The translations under genes and the position numbers were made by a program. DNA of 64,000 bases from Pseudomarimonas salicorniae (GTDB lineage Bacteria; Pseudomonadota; Gammaproteobacteria; Xanthomonadales; Xanthomonadaceae): contig NZ_JALNMH010000008.1 of assembly GCF_023156535.1 (NCBI RefSeq), positions 62,001 to 126,000 of the forward strand. The letters are read 5' to 3'. The number at the start of each line of letters is the position of its first letter. Within the stretch, counting starts at the first letter, position 1. The notes beneath the pieces are model-generated. The model had not been told where the DNA came from and made no database searches. It worked only from the letters and a program-made list of their open reading frames with translations. Of this stretch, positions 19,442-27,924 are shown one piece after another.

Positions 19442-19983
19442 GCGTCCCCCTCCTGTCCGGCATCCCGGGCGATGGCGGCAGGCGCTGCGGCGCGCGTCGG
19501 GGTCGGGTCCTGCTCCGCTGCGTCCTTGGGGGCCGCCTTCAGCAGCCCGGCAGCCCGTTTCACCGCGGCCCGGATCCGCGGATAGGTGCCGCAACGGCAC
19601 AGGTTCGGCAGCGCGCGGATCGCCGCATCGTCGGGGTCCGGATCGCGCGCGAGCAGGTCGGCCGCGGCCATGATCTGGCCGGCCTGGCAGTAGCCGCACT
19701 GCGCCACATCGAGTTCCACCCAGGCGCGCTGCAGGGCATGCAGGCTATCCTGCCCGAGCGCCTCGATGGTCGTGATCCGCCGACCTTCGACCGTCGACAT
19801 CGGAACCACGCAGGCGCGAGCCGCACGACCGTCCAGGTGCACGGTGCAGGCGCCGCAGGCTCCGATGCCGCAGCCGTACTTGCTGCCGGTGAGCCCGGCA
19901 TGGTCACGCAGGAACCACAGCAGCGGCATCTGAGGATCGCCATCGAACTCGCGTGGCTGGCCGTTCAAGTGAAAGCGCGTCAT
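19438..19983 (-). CDS. Molybdenum hydroxylase small subunit, [2Fe-2S] protein (isoquinoline 1-oxidoreductase alpha type)
   Basis: The electron-transfer subunit of 181 residues. The N-terminal plant-ferredoxin-type cluster is held by Cys 38, 43, 46 and 58 ([18 protein letters not shown]), the C-terminal helical cluster by Cys 96, 99, 129 and 131 ([10 protein letters not shown] and CRCGTYPRI). There is no signal peptide: it would be carried through the Tat pathway by the large subunit. A non-conserved Ala/Pro tail of about 35 residues ends the protein. It is the first gene of a two-gene operon, divergent from the ABC exporter. Confidence 0.94.
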   Translation of the reverse strand: MTRFHLNGQPREFDGDPQMPLLWFLRDHAGLTGSKYGCGIGACGACTVHLDGRAARACVVPMSTVEGRRITTIEALGQDSLHALQRAWVELDVAQCGYCQAGQIMAAADLLARDPDPDDAAIRALPNLCRCGTYPRIRAAVKRAAGLLKAAPKDAAEQDPTPTRAAAPAAIARDAGQEGDA

Positions 19984-20196
19984 TGGGCGTCCTCCCGGGG
20001 GCTGGCGCTGGCCATCCTAGCCCCCCACCCGCGGCCGTCCCCCTGCCGGACGGCCTCCTCGCGCGTCGATCCGTCGAAACGAGCAGGACATCCGACAAGC
20101 CGTGCCGGGCGGCGTTCGACCTTGGGACGCCCGCCCCGCCCCCAATGCGACTCGGCTAAGCTTCCCGCCCCACTTCCGGCAGGGATCGCTGTTGTC

Positions 20197-21129
20197 ATGT
20201 CCACGGATGCCGCCATCGAGATTACCGGTCTGGGCAAGACCTACGACACCGGGCATGTCGCGCTCAGCAACGTGTCGCTGTCGATTCGCCGTGGCGAGAT
20301 CTTTGCCCTGCTCGGGCCCAATGGCGCGGGCAAGACGACGCTGATCGGCATCGTCTGCGGCATCGTCCGCCCCAGCGAGGGCCGGGTGATCGCAGATGGC
20401 TTCGATATCCGGCGCGACTACCGCCGGGCGCGGGCGACGATCGGGCTCGTCCCGCAGGAGCTGGCCACCGAAACCTTCGAGACGGTCTGGGCGGCGCTGC
20501 GCTTTTCACGGGGCCTGTTCGGCAAGCCGCACGACCCGGCCTTCCTCGAGAAGCTTCTGCGCGACCTGTCGCTATGGGACAAGCGTGACGCCAAGATCAT
20601 GACCCTGTCCGGCGGCATGAAACGGCGCGTTCTGATTGCCAAGGCCCTGGCCCACGAGCCGCGGATCCTGTTCCTCGATGAACCCACCGCCGGAGTCGAC
20701 GTCGAACTGCGCCGCGACATGTGGCGGCTGGTGGCCGGACTGCGCGAACGCGGGGTGACCATCATCCTCACCACCCACTACATCGAAGAGGCCGAGCAGA
20801 TGGCCGACCGGATCGGGGTGATCAACCACGGCAAGCTGCTGCTGGTCGAGGACAAGGACACCCTGATGCGCAAGCTGGGCCGCAAGCAGCTGACCCTGAG
20901 CCTCGCCGAGCGCATGGACGCGATCCCGGAGGCCCTCGCCGACCTGCCGCTGGAGCTCGCCCGCGACGGCGAGGCCCTGGTCTACACCTTCGACTCGCAG
21001 GGCGAGCGCACCGGCATTGCATCCCTGCTGCGCCGCCTGCAGGAGGCCGGGATCGGCTTCCGCGACCTGCACACCGAGGAGTCCTCGCTGGAGGAGATCT
21101 TCGTCAACCTGCTCAAGGCGCCGCGATGA
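20197..21129 (+). CDS. ABC-2 type exporter ATP-binding protein (YadG-like)
   Basis: The ATPase of a two-gene exporter, 310 residues. Walker [10 protein letters not shown] (residues 40-48), signature [15 protein letters not shown], Walker [13 protein letters not shown] and the switch His in [11 protein letters not shown] are intact. The C-terminal about 80 residues are the usual extension of the YadG / drug-exporter group. Its stop overlaps the permease start (ATGA). Substrate unknown. The transcript starts in the 213-base gap shared with the divergent molybdenum hydroxylase. Confidence 0.92.
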   Translation: MSTDAAIEITGLGKTYDTGHVALSNVSLSIRRGEIFALLGPNGAGKTTLIGIVCGIVRPSEGRVIADGFDIRRDYRRARATIGLVPQELATETFETVWAALRFSRGLFGKPHDPAFLEKLLRDLSLWDKRDAKIMTLSGGMKRRVLIAKALAHEPRILFLDEPTAGVDVELRRDMWRLVAGLRERGVTIILTTHYIEEAEQMADRIGVINHGKLLLVEDKDTLMRKLGRKQLTLSLAERMDAIPEALADLPLELARDGEALVYTFDSQGERTGIASLLRRLQEAGIGFRDLHTEESSLEEIFVNLLKAPR

Positions 21130-21887
21130 ACCTCTACGCCGTCTGTGCGATCTACCGCTTCGAGATGTCGCGGACCTTCCGCACCATCGGCGAGAGCCTG
21201 CTGTCGCCGGTGCTGACCACCTCGCTCTACTTCATCGTCTTCGGCGCAGCGATCGGCTCACGGATGGGCGAGGTCGACGGCGTCGGCTATGCGGCCTTCA
21301 TCATCCCCGGCCTGATCATGCTGTCCCTGCTCAACGAGAGCATCTCCAACGCCAGCTTCGGCATCTACATGCCGAAGTGGTCGGGAACGATCTACGAACT
21401 GCTCTCGGCGCCGGTGTCGGTGACCGAGGTGCTGCTCGGCTATGTCGGCGCGGCGACCACCAAGTCGCTGATCATCGGCCTGCTGATCCTCGCCACCGCG
21501 CGCTTCTTCGTGCCCTACTCCATCGAGCACCCGCTGTGGATGGTGTTCTTCCTGGTGATGACCGCGGCCAGCTTCTCGCTGTTCGGCTTCCTGATCGGGC
21601 TGTGGGCGAACGACTGGCAGAAGCTGCAGGTGATCCCGCTGATGGTGATGACCCCGCTGACCTTCCTTGGCGGCGCCTTCTACTCGATCAACATGCTGCC
21701 GCCGTTCTGGCAGACCGTGTCGCTGTTCAATCCGATCGTCTACCTGATCTCGGGCATGCGCTGGTCGTTCTACGGCCAGGCCGATGTCGAGCCGATGATC
21801 TCCGCGGCGATGATCAGCCTGTTCCTGCTCGCCTGCCTCGGCGCCGTGACCTGGATCTTCCGCAGCGGATGGCGGCTGCGTAGCTAG
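21126..21887 (+). CDS. ABC-2 type exporter permease (YadH-like)
   Basis: The membrane partner of the preceding ATPase, 253 residues with six hydrophobic segments and the ABC-2 family block [20 protein letters not shown] and [13 protein letters not shown] near the end. It is translationally coupled to the ATPase. Homologues export hydrophobic compounds or act in envelope maintenance; no specific substrate can be read from sequence. Confidence 0.92.
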   Translation: MNLYAVCAIYRFEMSRTFRTIGESLLSPVLTTSLYFIVFGAAIGSRMGEVDGVGYAAFIIPGLIMLSLLNESISNASFGIYMPKWSGTIYELLSAPVSVTEVLLGYVGAATTKSLIIGLLILATARFFVPYSIEHPLWMVFFLVMTAASFSLFGFLIGLWANDWQKLQVIPLMVMTPLTFLGGAFYSINMLPPFWQTVSLFNPIVYLISGMRWSFYGQADVEPMISAAMISLFLLACLGAVTWIFRSGWRLRS

Positions 21888-22083
21888 TGTCCTCCGCTGA
21901 ATACCGGCGGGATCGTCCTTTCAAGCGCGGTAGCGCCAAGGGTGATTTCGTTCGCGAAGCACACAAGGCAACGAACCGGCGTACCGAAGCCCCCGTGCCG
22001 ACGACTGACGGAGGCGGTATTGGCGTTCGCGCGGTGCGTCCGGTGCGGCGAGCCGCACCCTATGGGGCCGGGTTGGAAGCGGC
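21888..22083. repeat. Gap with a partial copy of a dispersed repeat
   Basis: Between the exporter permease and the PspC gene. Bases 22022-22065 (GGCGTTCG ... GGTGCGGCGAGCCGCACCCTATG) match the core of the long repeats at 27.69-27.90 kb and 52.88-53.07 kb. The flanking bases 21900-22020 do not align with those copies. Nothing else is recognised. Confidence 0.55.
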
Positions 22084-22275
22084 TCAGCGGGCCCTGGGCA
22101 TCACCAGCCAGAGGACGATGTAGACGATGATGCCGGGGAAGGCGGCGGAGAGGATCGACACCAGCACGTAGAGCAGGCGGACGGCGTTGGGCGACCAGCC
22201 CAGCCATTCGGCGATGCCGCCGCAGACGCCGGCGATCCAGGCGTTGCGTGATCGGGCAAGGGGTCGGTGGCTCAT
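22084..22275 (-). CDS. PspC-domain membrane protein
   Basis: A 63-residue protein consisting of a PspC domain: a basic N-terminus, the motif AGVCGGIAEWLG, and one hydrophobic segment (VRLLYVLVSILSAAFPGIIVYIVLWLV). Full-length PspC of E. coli regulates the phage-shock response at the inner membrane; stand-alone short forms like this are common and their role is not established. ATG 22275 has AGGAG upstream and is preferred over a start 16 codons earlier. Confidence 0.85.
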   Translation of the reverse strand: MSHRPLARSRNAWIAGVCGGIAEWLGWSPNAVRLLYVLVSILSAAFPGIIVYIVLWLVMPRAR

Positions 22276-22453
22276 CGGGCGCTCCTGGCTGCGTGTCGCC
22301 GACGAAGGTCGGCTCTTGGACACTATGCAATCACCGGACGGCCATGCACGACGGGCGTGACCCGGGTCCGGAGCCGCGATTCAGGATCAGCGAGCGGTTC
22401 GCAGGGAACGTTTGACCGAGGCGGCCTCTCGTGGAGGCGGCGCCGCGCGTCGA

Positions 22454-23377
22454 TCAGGCCGCGGCGGCGAGCTCGGGACAGCCGGCCTCGGTGCGACCGC
22501 CCCAGCACCAGGCGCCTTCGGTGGCGAACAGGGCACGCAGCAGGTCGACGTTCAGGGCGTGGCCCGGGCGACTGGCCACCAGGTGACCCTGGATCGGGCC
22601 GCCGGCGAGGTAGAGGTCGCCGATGCAGTCGAGCAGCTTGTGGCGGACGAACTCGTCGCGGAAGCGCAGGCCGCCGGGGTTCAGAACTTTTCCATCCTCG
22701 ACCACCACGGCGTTGTCGAGGGATCCACCCAGGGCGCGGCCGGCAGCCTGCATGGCAGAGACCTCCCGGGCGAAGCCAAAGGTCCGGGCCGGCGCGATCT
22801 CGCGACGGAACCCTTCGGTGCTGAGGGTGAAGTCAAAGCCCTGGCGGCCGATCAGCGGATCGCTGAACTCGATGCCGATGCTGTAGCGGCTGGCCCGGTC
22901 GGGCAGCAGCATGGCCCACTTCTCACCGTCCTCGATGCGCACCGGACGCAGGATGCGAAGCTGGCGACGACGGACCGGCTGCGGGACGACCCCGGCCCCG
23001 CGGATCAGCTCCATCCACTGCGCGGCGCTGCCGTCGAGGATCGGCACTTCCGGACCGTCCAGGCGCACCAGCACGTTGTCGATGCCACAGGCAGCCAGCG
23101 CCGCCATCAGATGCTCAAGGGTCGATACCGTGGCACCGGAATCGTTCGCGATCACCGTGCACAGACGGGTATCGGTGACGTTGCGCCAGGAGGCGGCGAT
23201 CCGGCCGCGCCCGGCAGGCAGGTCGCTGCGCTCGAACACCACCCCGCTGTCGACCTCGGCCGGCAGCAGCTCCAGGAACACCGACTCGCCCGCATGCACG
23301 CCGATGCCGCGGATCGATACCGGGGTGGCCACCGTGCACTGCAGCGGCGGATCTAGGGGCAAGGCGGAAACGGTCAT
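22454..23377 (-). CDS. lpxC: UDP-3-O-acyl-N-acetylglucosamine deacetylase LpxC
   Basis: Catalyses the committed step of lipid A synthesis in the cytosol. At 307 residues it has the normal length. The zinc ligands are His 89 (STLEHL), His 246 and Asp 250 (RHKLLD), and the catalytic His 273 lies in PGHALN, all in place. The gene stands alone between PspC and a PH-domain gene, whereas lpxC usually follows ftsZ at the end of the division cluster. It may be a relocated single copy or a second copy; this window cannot decide. Confidence 0.95.
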   Translation of the reverse strand: MTVSALPLDPPLQCTVATPVSIRGIGVHAGESVFLELLPAEVDSGVVFERSDLPAGRGRIAASWRNVTDTRLCTVIANDSGATVSTLEHLMAALAACGIDNVLVRLDGPEVPILDGSAAQWMELIRGAGVVPQPVRRRQLRILRPVRIEDGEKWAMLLPDRASRYSIGIEFSDPLIGRQGFDFTLSTEGFRREIAPARTFGFAREVSAMQAAGRALGGSLDNAVVVEDGKVLNPGGLRFRDEFVRHKLLDCIGDLYLAGGPIQGHLVASRPGHALNVDLLRALFATEGAWCWGGRTEAGCPELAAAA

Positions 23378-23429
23378 CGGGTGCTCGGCAGGAGGCAGCG
23401 CACGGCCATACGGCCGAGAATGTTAAAAA

Positions 23430-23459
23430 AGCGTAATGCGGACAGTCCAATTTGTCCAA
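23430..23459 (-). promoter_or_regulatory. Possible lpxC promoter
   Basis: On the minus strand a -35 box TTGGAC (23454-23459) and a -10 box TACGCT (23430-23435) are separated by 18 bases, about 55 bases before the lpxC start. The region is locally A/T-rich compared with its surroundings, with the 9-base direct repeat ATTGGACAA / ATTGGACTG. Confidence 0.35.
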
Positions 23460-23560
23460 TCGATTGTCGGTATGCTTCATATAGCCTTCAGCTATTGAAG
23501 CCCGCGGATCGGCGCCTCCGGCCTTTCCGTGGCGCGCGCCGCTGCCCCTCCCTTTTCAGG

Positions 23561-24109
23561 TCAGGGCCGCTCGCGCAGCAGGGCGATCACCTGGTCCAGC
23601 TGGCCGCTGATCCGGGTCAACATCTCAAGGGTCGGCTCCGTGGCGTCCGAGGCCGGCTCATGTCCTCCACGGCGCAGCAGGTTGCGCCGCCGGAGAATCT
23701 CGCGACGCAGCTCGGCGGCACCGACGATCCCGGTCAGCTGCATGTCGCTGGCGCCGGCCTGGGCGCCACTGCTGCCGGCGGTCTCGAACTTCAAGGTGCT
23801 CAGCTCGAAGCGACGCAACAGCGGCCCCTCGATGAAGGTGACGTCCTGGATGTTCTCCAGTGGAATGGTCTTTTCCACCTGGAACAGGATGCCCTTGCGA
23901 AAGCGTAGCGACTCGTTGTCGAGTTCACACTCCAATTCGCGGTAATAGCGCCCCGCCCACCACTGGCCAATGCCCAGCAGCCAGACCAGCGCCAGCGGGA
24001 TGCCGACGATCGTCATCACCATGACCAGCGCCGCGCTGAGCAGCAGGTAGGACCGGATCAGCGGGTTGAACTCTGCCCGCACCACACTCTGTTCCGACAT
24101 CGCCGGCAT
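23561..24109 (-). CDS. PH-domain (YdbS/bPH2-like) membrane protein
   Basis: A 182-residue protein with one long or two short membrane segments (about residues 21-48: SYLLLSAALVMVMTIVGIPLALVWLLGI) followed by a bacterial PH-like domain of the bPH2 / YdbS type (ELDNESLRFRKGILFQVEKTIPLENIQDVTFIEGPLLRRF). The C-terminus is charged and predicted to be helical. Family members are membrane-associated and poorly characterised. ATG 24109 has AGGAG at the right spacing. It is divergent from the PyrR-like gene. Confidence 0.85.
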   Translation of the reverse strand: MPAMSEQSVVRAEFNPLIRSYLLLSAALVMVMTIVGIPLALVWLLGIGQWWAGRYYRELECELDNESLRFRKGILFQVEKTIPLENIQDVTFIEGPLLRRFELSTLKFETAGSSGAQAGASDMQLTGIVGAAELRREILRRRNLLRRGGHEPASDATEPTLEMLTRISGQLDQVIALLRERP

Positions 24110-24182
24110 GCGCGGCTCCTCTCTCGGCAGGGGCGCCCGAGTATGGCACGCTGGCAAGGGTGATCCGGCACGGACTGGAGCG

Positions 24183-24740
24183 ATGTCAGGCATGCGCTTC
24201 CGCTTATACGAAAACGAGGACCTGCTGGGGCTGGTGGACGGCATGGCGCGGCAGGCGCTCGCCCTGCTCGACGACACGCCGACCGTGCTGCTGGGAGTGC
24301 TCCGCCGCGGCGCGCCGCTGGCCGATCGCCTGCAGCAGGCGATGCTCGCCCGACGCCCGGGGCTGTCCCTGCGACGGGTCGACGTCAAGGTCAAACGCTA
24401 CGCCGACACGCTGGAGCTTCTGCATCCGGAGACGGCGCTGGAAGCACCCGAGGGTGCCGCGCTTGCGAACTGCCGGGTGATCGTGGTCGATGACGTGCTC
24501 TACCAGGGGTTTTCGCTGTTCCGGGTCTTCGAGTGGCTGCAGACGCAGTCGGTGGCGTCGGTGCATGCGGCAGTCCTGGTCGACCGCCAGCGCCTGCGCC
24601 TGCCCGTGCATGCGGATATCGTCGGGGCGACGCTGAAGATCGCGCCGGGCGACGTCATCGAATGCAACGTCCCGCCGTATGAGGCCGACTTCGCCATCGA
24701 CCTGTGGCGACCGGGTGAGTCGGTTCCGAAGCAGGACTGA
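24183..24740 (+). CDS. PyrR-like phosphoribosyltransferase
   Basis: A type I phosphoribosyltransferase of 185 residues. The PRPP-binding motif VIVVDDVLYQG covers residues 99-109, and the pyrophosphate loop is in LGVLRRGAPLAD (37-48). It resembles PyrR, the bifunctional pyrimidine regulator / uracil phosphoribosyltransferase, more than other members. In gammaproteobacteria a regulatory role on pyr mRNA is uncertain, so an enzymatic role in uracil salvage or an unknown role are both possible. It is monocistronic as far as can be seen. Confidence 0.75.
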   Translation: MSGMRFRLYENEDLLGLVDGMARQALALLDDTPTVLLGVLRRGAPLADRLQQAMLARRPGLSLRRVDVKVKRYADTLELLHPETALEAPEGAALANCRVIVVDDVLYQGFSLFRVFEWLQTQSVASVHAAVLVDRQRLRLPVHADIVGATLKIAPGDVIECNVPPYEADFAIDLWRPGESVPKQD

Positions 24741-24816
24741 ATGCCGGCAGCGAGCCCGGCGAACGAGGTCACTGCGTGAGGCGCGCTGCGAGACGGCTCA
24801 GCGCCCCCCACGCCGA

Positions 24817-25155
24817 TCAACGGCTCTGGGTAACCCACTCCCACCGATCCTGCAGGGCGCCCAGCGCGATGTCGTCCGCGCCCTGCTCCAGCAGCCACTG
24901 CCGCACCAGCTCGCGATCGACCTCGGTCAGCGAGCCACCGCCGAATCGGGCGATGAATCCGTCCAGCGGCGATCGCTCACCGTCGAACAGCCAGCCCTGA
25001 GTATCGATCAGTTCGCCGAGCGGATCCGGCTGGGCCTCGCGCCAGGCTGCGGGCTCAGTCCCACGGATGGAGAACCCAAGCTCCGCGAACTCGGCCAGAC
25101 GCAGCTTCTTGCGGTGGCGGCGGCGATGGTGCGGGCGCAACGCATGAAGGCGCAT
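24817..25155 (-). CDS. YggL family 50S-ribosome-binding protein
   Basis: A 112-residue basic protein of the YggL (DUF469) family. The block RHRKKLRLAEFAELGFSI matches the start of E. coli YggL, and the C-terminal RQWLLEQGADDI with a following Trp is also conserved. Family members bind the large ribosomal subunit. ATG 25155 has GGAG upstream and is preferred to the start 16 codons earlier. Confidence 0.82.
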   Translation of the reverse strand: MRLHALRPHHRRRHRKKLRLAEFAELGFSIRGTEPAAWREAQPDPLGELIDTQGWLFDGERSPLDGFIARFGGGSLTEVDRELVRQWLLEQGADDIALGALQDRWEWVTQSR

Positions 25156-25310
25156 GCGGAAATCTCCTGGTGACCGGCCCGAGGTTCGCCGGGGGCAGTT
25201 CAAAGCCTAGCCGAATGATCGGCAGGATCGTGGGTATCGCTCGGCGAACACGGCAGATGGAGCCGGGAGAGCACGACGCAGCGATCGACGACACGTGTCA
25301 TGGGCAAGGC

Positions 25311-25347
25311 AAACGAAAACGCCGCCACCGGTTGCCCGGCGGCGGCG
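25311..25347 (-). terminator. Intrinsic terminator behind the phasin gene
   Basis: On the minus strand a 12-base-pair stem (CGCCGCCGCCGG / CCGGTGGCGGCG, one G-T pair) with loop GCAA is followed by TTTTCGTTT. Confidence 0.9.
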
Positions 25348-25384
25348 TCGAAGGCTTCAGTCACGGGCCCTGGGGCCCGCCTGA

Positions 25385-25816
25385 TCAGGCAGCCTTGCGG
25401 GTGCGCTTGGCCGGAGCCTTGCGAGCCTTCGGCGCGGCGCGGCGCTTGGCCGGGGCGCGCTTGGTGGTCGGCTTGGCCTTGCCGAAACGGGCCAGCACCG
25501 GCTGCAGACGGGTCTCGACCTCGTCCTTGATCACGACGAAGGTGGCCTCGGCACGCTCGCGCACCGGAGCAACGACGCCGTCGATGCGGCCGCGAACGTT
25601 CTCGATGGCGCCGCCCACCTGGGCCTTGGCGTCGTCGACGGCCTTGTTGACCTTGCCCTGCAGCGAGGTGCCTTCCTCAACCATGGCGTCATACAGCTTG
25701 ATGCCCTGCTTGCGGGTCAGCGAAGCGGCGCCGAGGCTGGCGAGCCAGAGCTGGCGGGCGTTGAAATCCGGGTTGCGCTTGGCCGCGGCCTTGCGCGTCT
25801 TGACTTGCTTGACCAT
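25385..25816 (-). CDS. Phasin family protein
   Basis: A 143-residue helical protein. Residues about 15-100 are a phasin domain (ARQLWLASLGAASLTRKQGIKLYDAMVEEG), which coats polyhydroxyalkanoate granules. The C-terminal 35 residues are a Lys/Ala/Pro-rich histone-H1-like tail (KRAPAKRRAAPKARKAPAKR), as in Pseudomonas PhaF, which binds DNA and spreads granules between daughter cells. No PHA synthase gene is in the window. GAGG precedes the start, and a strong terminator follows. Confidence 0.85.
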   Translation of the reverse strand: MVKQVKTRKAAAKRNPDFNARQLWLASLGAASLTRKQGIKLYDAMVEEGTSLQGKVNKAVDDAKAQVGGAIENVRGRIDGVVAPVRERAEATFVVIKDEVETRLQPVLARFGKAKPTTKRAPAKRRAAPKARKAPAKRTRKAA

Positions 25817-25981
25817 GGTAATCCTCGATCTAAGGGGTGTTGGATGACTCCCCGGAAACCGGGGTACGCCATGTGGCGTCGTGACGTATCCTAGGCTTCG
25901 CGTCTAGAACAAACACACTAGCCGGGCGACGCGCGCGAACCTGCGTATGTCGTTCCGGGCACACACCGAGGCGAGGCGACG

Positions 25982-26833
25982 ATGGCGAAGAAGGGCTGGG
26001 CGAAGTTTCCCCACGACAACAAGTCGTTCGACTATTCCGGCGACAAGCTGGCCAAGCACTGGGACGCCCTGCACGCGGGCGACTGCGAGCCCTTCCCCGA
26101 CGAGCAGCGACTGACAGCGGTGCTGAAGAAGCATCCCAAGGCCGGCAAGGCCGCCGATGCCGCCGCCATCGCGGCGTCCCTGCAGGAGGCCTGGCGCGCC
26201 TACCACCGCGGCGACTTCCAGCAGGCCTACGAGGCAGGCAAGGAACTCGGTGCGCTGGGCGCATCGGTGGCGGTCAAGGCGGCAGGGATCCACGCCGTCT
26301 ACCTGCTCGACGACGAGAAGGCCCAGCTCAAGCGCTTCGAGGAACTCGCTGCGATGGCGGAGGAGGCCAGCGCGGTGCTGCCGGACGATCCCAACACCCA
26401 CTATCGCTATGCCTTCGCTCTGGGCCGCTACTCGCAGGGCATCTCGGTGACCAAGGCGCTGTCGCAGGGCCTCGCCGGAAAGGTGAAGGCCGCATTGGAC
26501 AAGACCCTCAAGCTTGCGCCCAAGCACGCCGAAGCCCACTCGGCCCTCGGCCTTTACCACGCGGAGATCGTCGGCAAGGTCGGCAGCATGATTGGCGGCC
26601 TCACCTATGGTGCCAAGGCAAGCACCGGCGAGGAGCTGCTGCAGAAGGCGATCAAGCTGACGCCTTCGGCTCCCATCGCCCATGTCGAATACGCCAACGG
26701 GCTGATCCTGCTGTATGGCGACAAGCGTGAGGACGATGCCGCAGCAGCCTATGAGAAAGCCGGCAAGCTCAAGCCGCGCGACGCGATGGAGAAGCTCGAT
26801 GCGGAGTTCGCCAAGGCCCAGATCGAGGACTGA
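25982..26833 (+). CDS. TPR-like helical repeat protein
   Basis: A 283-residue, probably cytosolic protein with no signal peptide. TPR-like helical hairpins are visible at about residues 62-90 (LQEAWRAYHRGDFQQAYEAG), 168-200 (LDKTLKLAPKHAEAHSALGLYH) and 220-265. The conserved-looking N-terminus (GWAKFPHDNKSFDYSGDKLAKHWDALH) is not a domain I recognise. It likely acts through protein-protein contacts; partner unknown. A porin gene follows 19 bases downstream. Confidence 0.8.
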   Translation: MAKKGWAKFPHDNKSFDYSGDKLAKHWDALHAGDCEPFPDEQRLTAVLKKHPKAGKAADAAAIAASLQEAWRAYHRGDFQQAYEAGKELGALGASVAVKAAGIHAVYLLDDEKAQLKRFEELAAMAEEASAVLPDDPNTHYRYAFALGRYSQGISVTKALSQGLAGKVKAALDKTLKLAPKHAEAHSALGLYHAEIVGKVGSMIGGLTYGAKASTGEELLQKAIKLTPSAPIAHVEYANGLILLYGDKREDDAAAAYEKAGKLKPRDAMEKLDAEFAKAQIED

Positions 26834-26852
26834 GCCGGGACGGGCTGCACCT

Positions 26853-27638
26853 GTGGGCCGCGCCGCGGCGCTGCTGTGCCTGGGGTTGGCGACCGGCGTC
26901 GCGGCCCAGCCGGTCGCAACGCGCAGCGAAGCCCACCTGCAGCTCGGCCGCCTCGATGCGCCGAGCTTTGCCGGGGGCGGCACGGCGCAGACCCGCATCC
27001 TTACCCTGCAGAACGCGACGCGCTGGGAGAAGTTCGAGTCCTTCGGGTTCCTTGACCTGGTCAATGATGACCGCCGCGACGGCTTCAACGACGGCGACTT
27101 CTACACCGAGCTCTACCTCGGTGGCGGATTCGGCAGGCTGACCGGGCGATCGTTCGCCTTCGGGCCGCTGAAGGACATCGGCTGGGTGGCCGGCTTGAAC
27201 CACGGCCACGACGCCAAGGTGTGGAAGTACCTGCCGGGCCTGCGCCTGTACTGGAACGTGCCGGGCTTTGCCTTCCTCAATACCGACCTGACCGCCTACA
27301 TCGACGACAGCCGCGGCGTCGCCGCCGGTGGTGCACCGGCCCAGACCGACAGCTACATGGTCGACGTGAGTTGGGCGCGGCCGATCACCCTCGGCGACCA
27401 GCGCTTCGCGGTGCAGGGCCACATCGAGTACATCGGCAGCCGGCGAAACCAGTTCGGCGCCAAGGTCTCGCACTGGATTCTCGCCCAGCCGCAGCTGCGC
27501 TGGGATCTCGGCCACGCCCTGGGCTGGCCGCCCGGTCGCCTGCAGGTCGGCATCGAGTACCAGTACTTCCGCAACAAGCTCGGCGACCCCAACACCGACG
27601 AATCTGCCGTCCAGGCGCTGGTGGTGGTCGGCCGCTAA
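26853..27638 (+). CDS. Tsx-like outer-membrane channel
   Basis: A 261-residue outer-membrane beta-barrel of the nucleoside-specific channel-forming (Tsx) family. A short signal (RAAALLCLGLATGVAAQ) is followed by alternating hydrophobic strands rich in Trp/Tyr, e.g. WEKFESFGFLDLVND, GDFYTELYLGGGFGRLTG and GIEYQYFRNKLGD. It probably lets nucleosides or small molecules enter. Start GTG 26853 is chosen because it opens the signal peptide; the ribosome site is weak, and translation may be coupled to the TPR gene. Confidence 0.78.
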   Translation: MGRAAALLCLGLATGVAAQPVATRSEAHLQLGRLDAPSFAGGGTAQTRILTLQNATRWEKFESFGFLDLVNDDRRDGFNDGDFYTELYLGGGFGRLTGRSFAFGPLKDIGWVAGLNHGHDAKVWKYLPGLRLYWNVPGFAFLNTDLTAYIDDSRGVAAGGAPAQTDSYMVDVSWARPITLGDQRFAVQGHIEYIGSRRNQFGAKVSHWILAQPQLRWDLGHALGWPPGRLQVGIEYQYFRNKLGDPNTDESAVQALVVVGR

Positions 27639-27685
27639 GGGCGCAAATCGGACATTCGCCACCGACCCCGATCGGGCGGGCTCTT

Positions 27686-27900
27686 CGTAGGAGCGGACAT
27701 GGCCGCGACCGCGGAGGTTCGCTCTGAGCGCGGTCTGTGGAGAACACGTCACGCCGCGGTCGCGCCCATGTGCGCTCCTACAGTCGGGCTTTGTTGGGCG
27801 TCGGCGAAGCCCCATTGGGTGCGCCTTGGGCGCACCGATAAGGGCGTTCGGACGGTACGCCCGGTGCGGCCAGCCGCACCCTATGAATGTCTTCTTCGCA
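27686..27900. repeat. Long mosaic dispersed repeat, copy A
   Basis: A composite element filling the gap between the porin gene and recJ. The left half is a long imperfect inverted repeat (GTAGGAGCGGACATGGCCGCGACC ending ~27709 against GGTCGCGCCCATGTGCGCTCCTAC ending ~27781). The middle is TCGGGCTTTGTTGGGCG. The right half is a short hairpin GGTGCGGCCAGCCGCACC (27862-27879) then TATGAATGTCTTCTTCGCA. The same order of parts recurs inverted at 52.88-53.07 kb. Confidence 0.8.
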
Positions 27901-27924
27901 CCCGTTTCCGCCCTTCCCCGCCCC

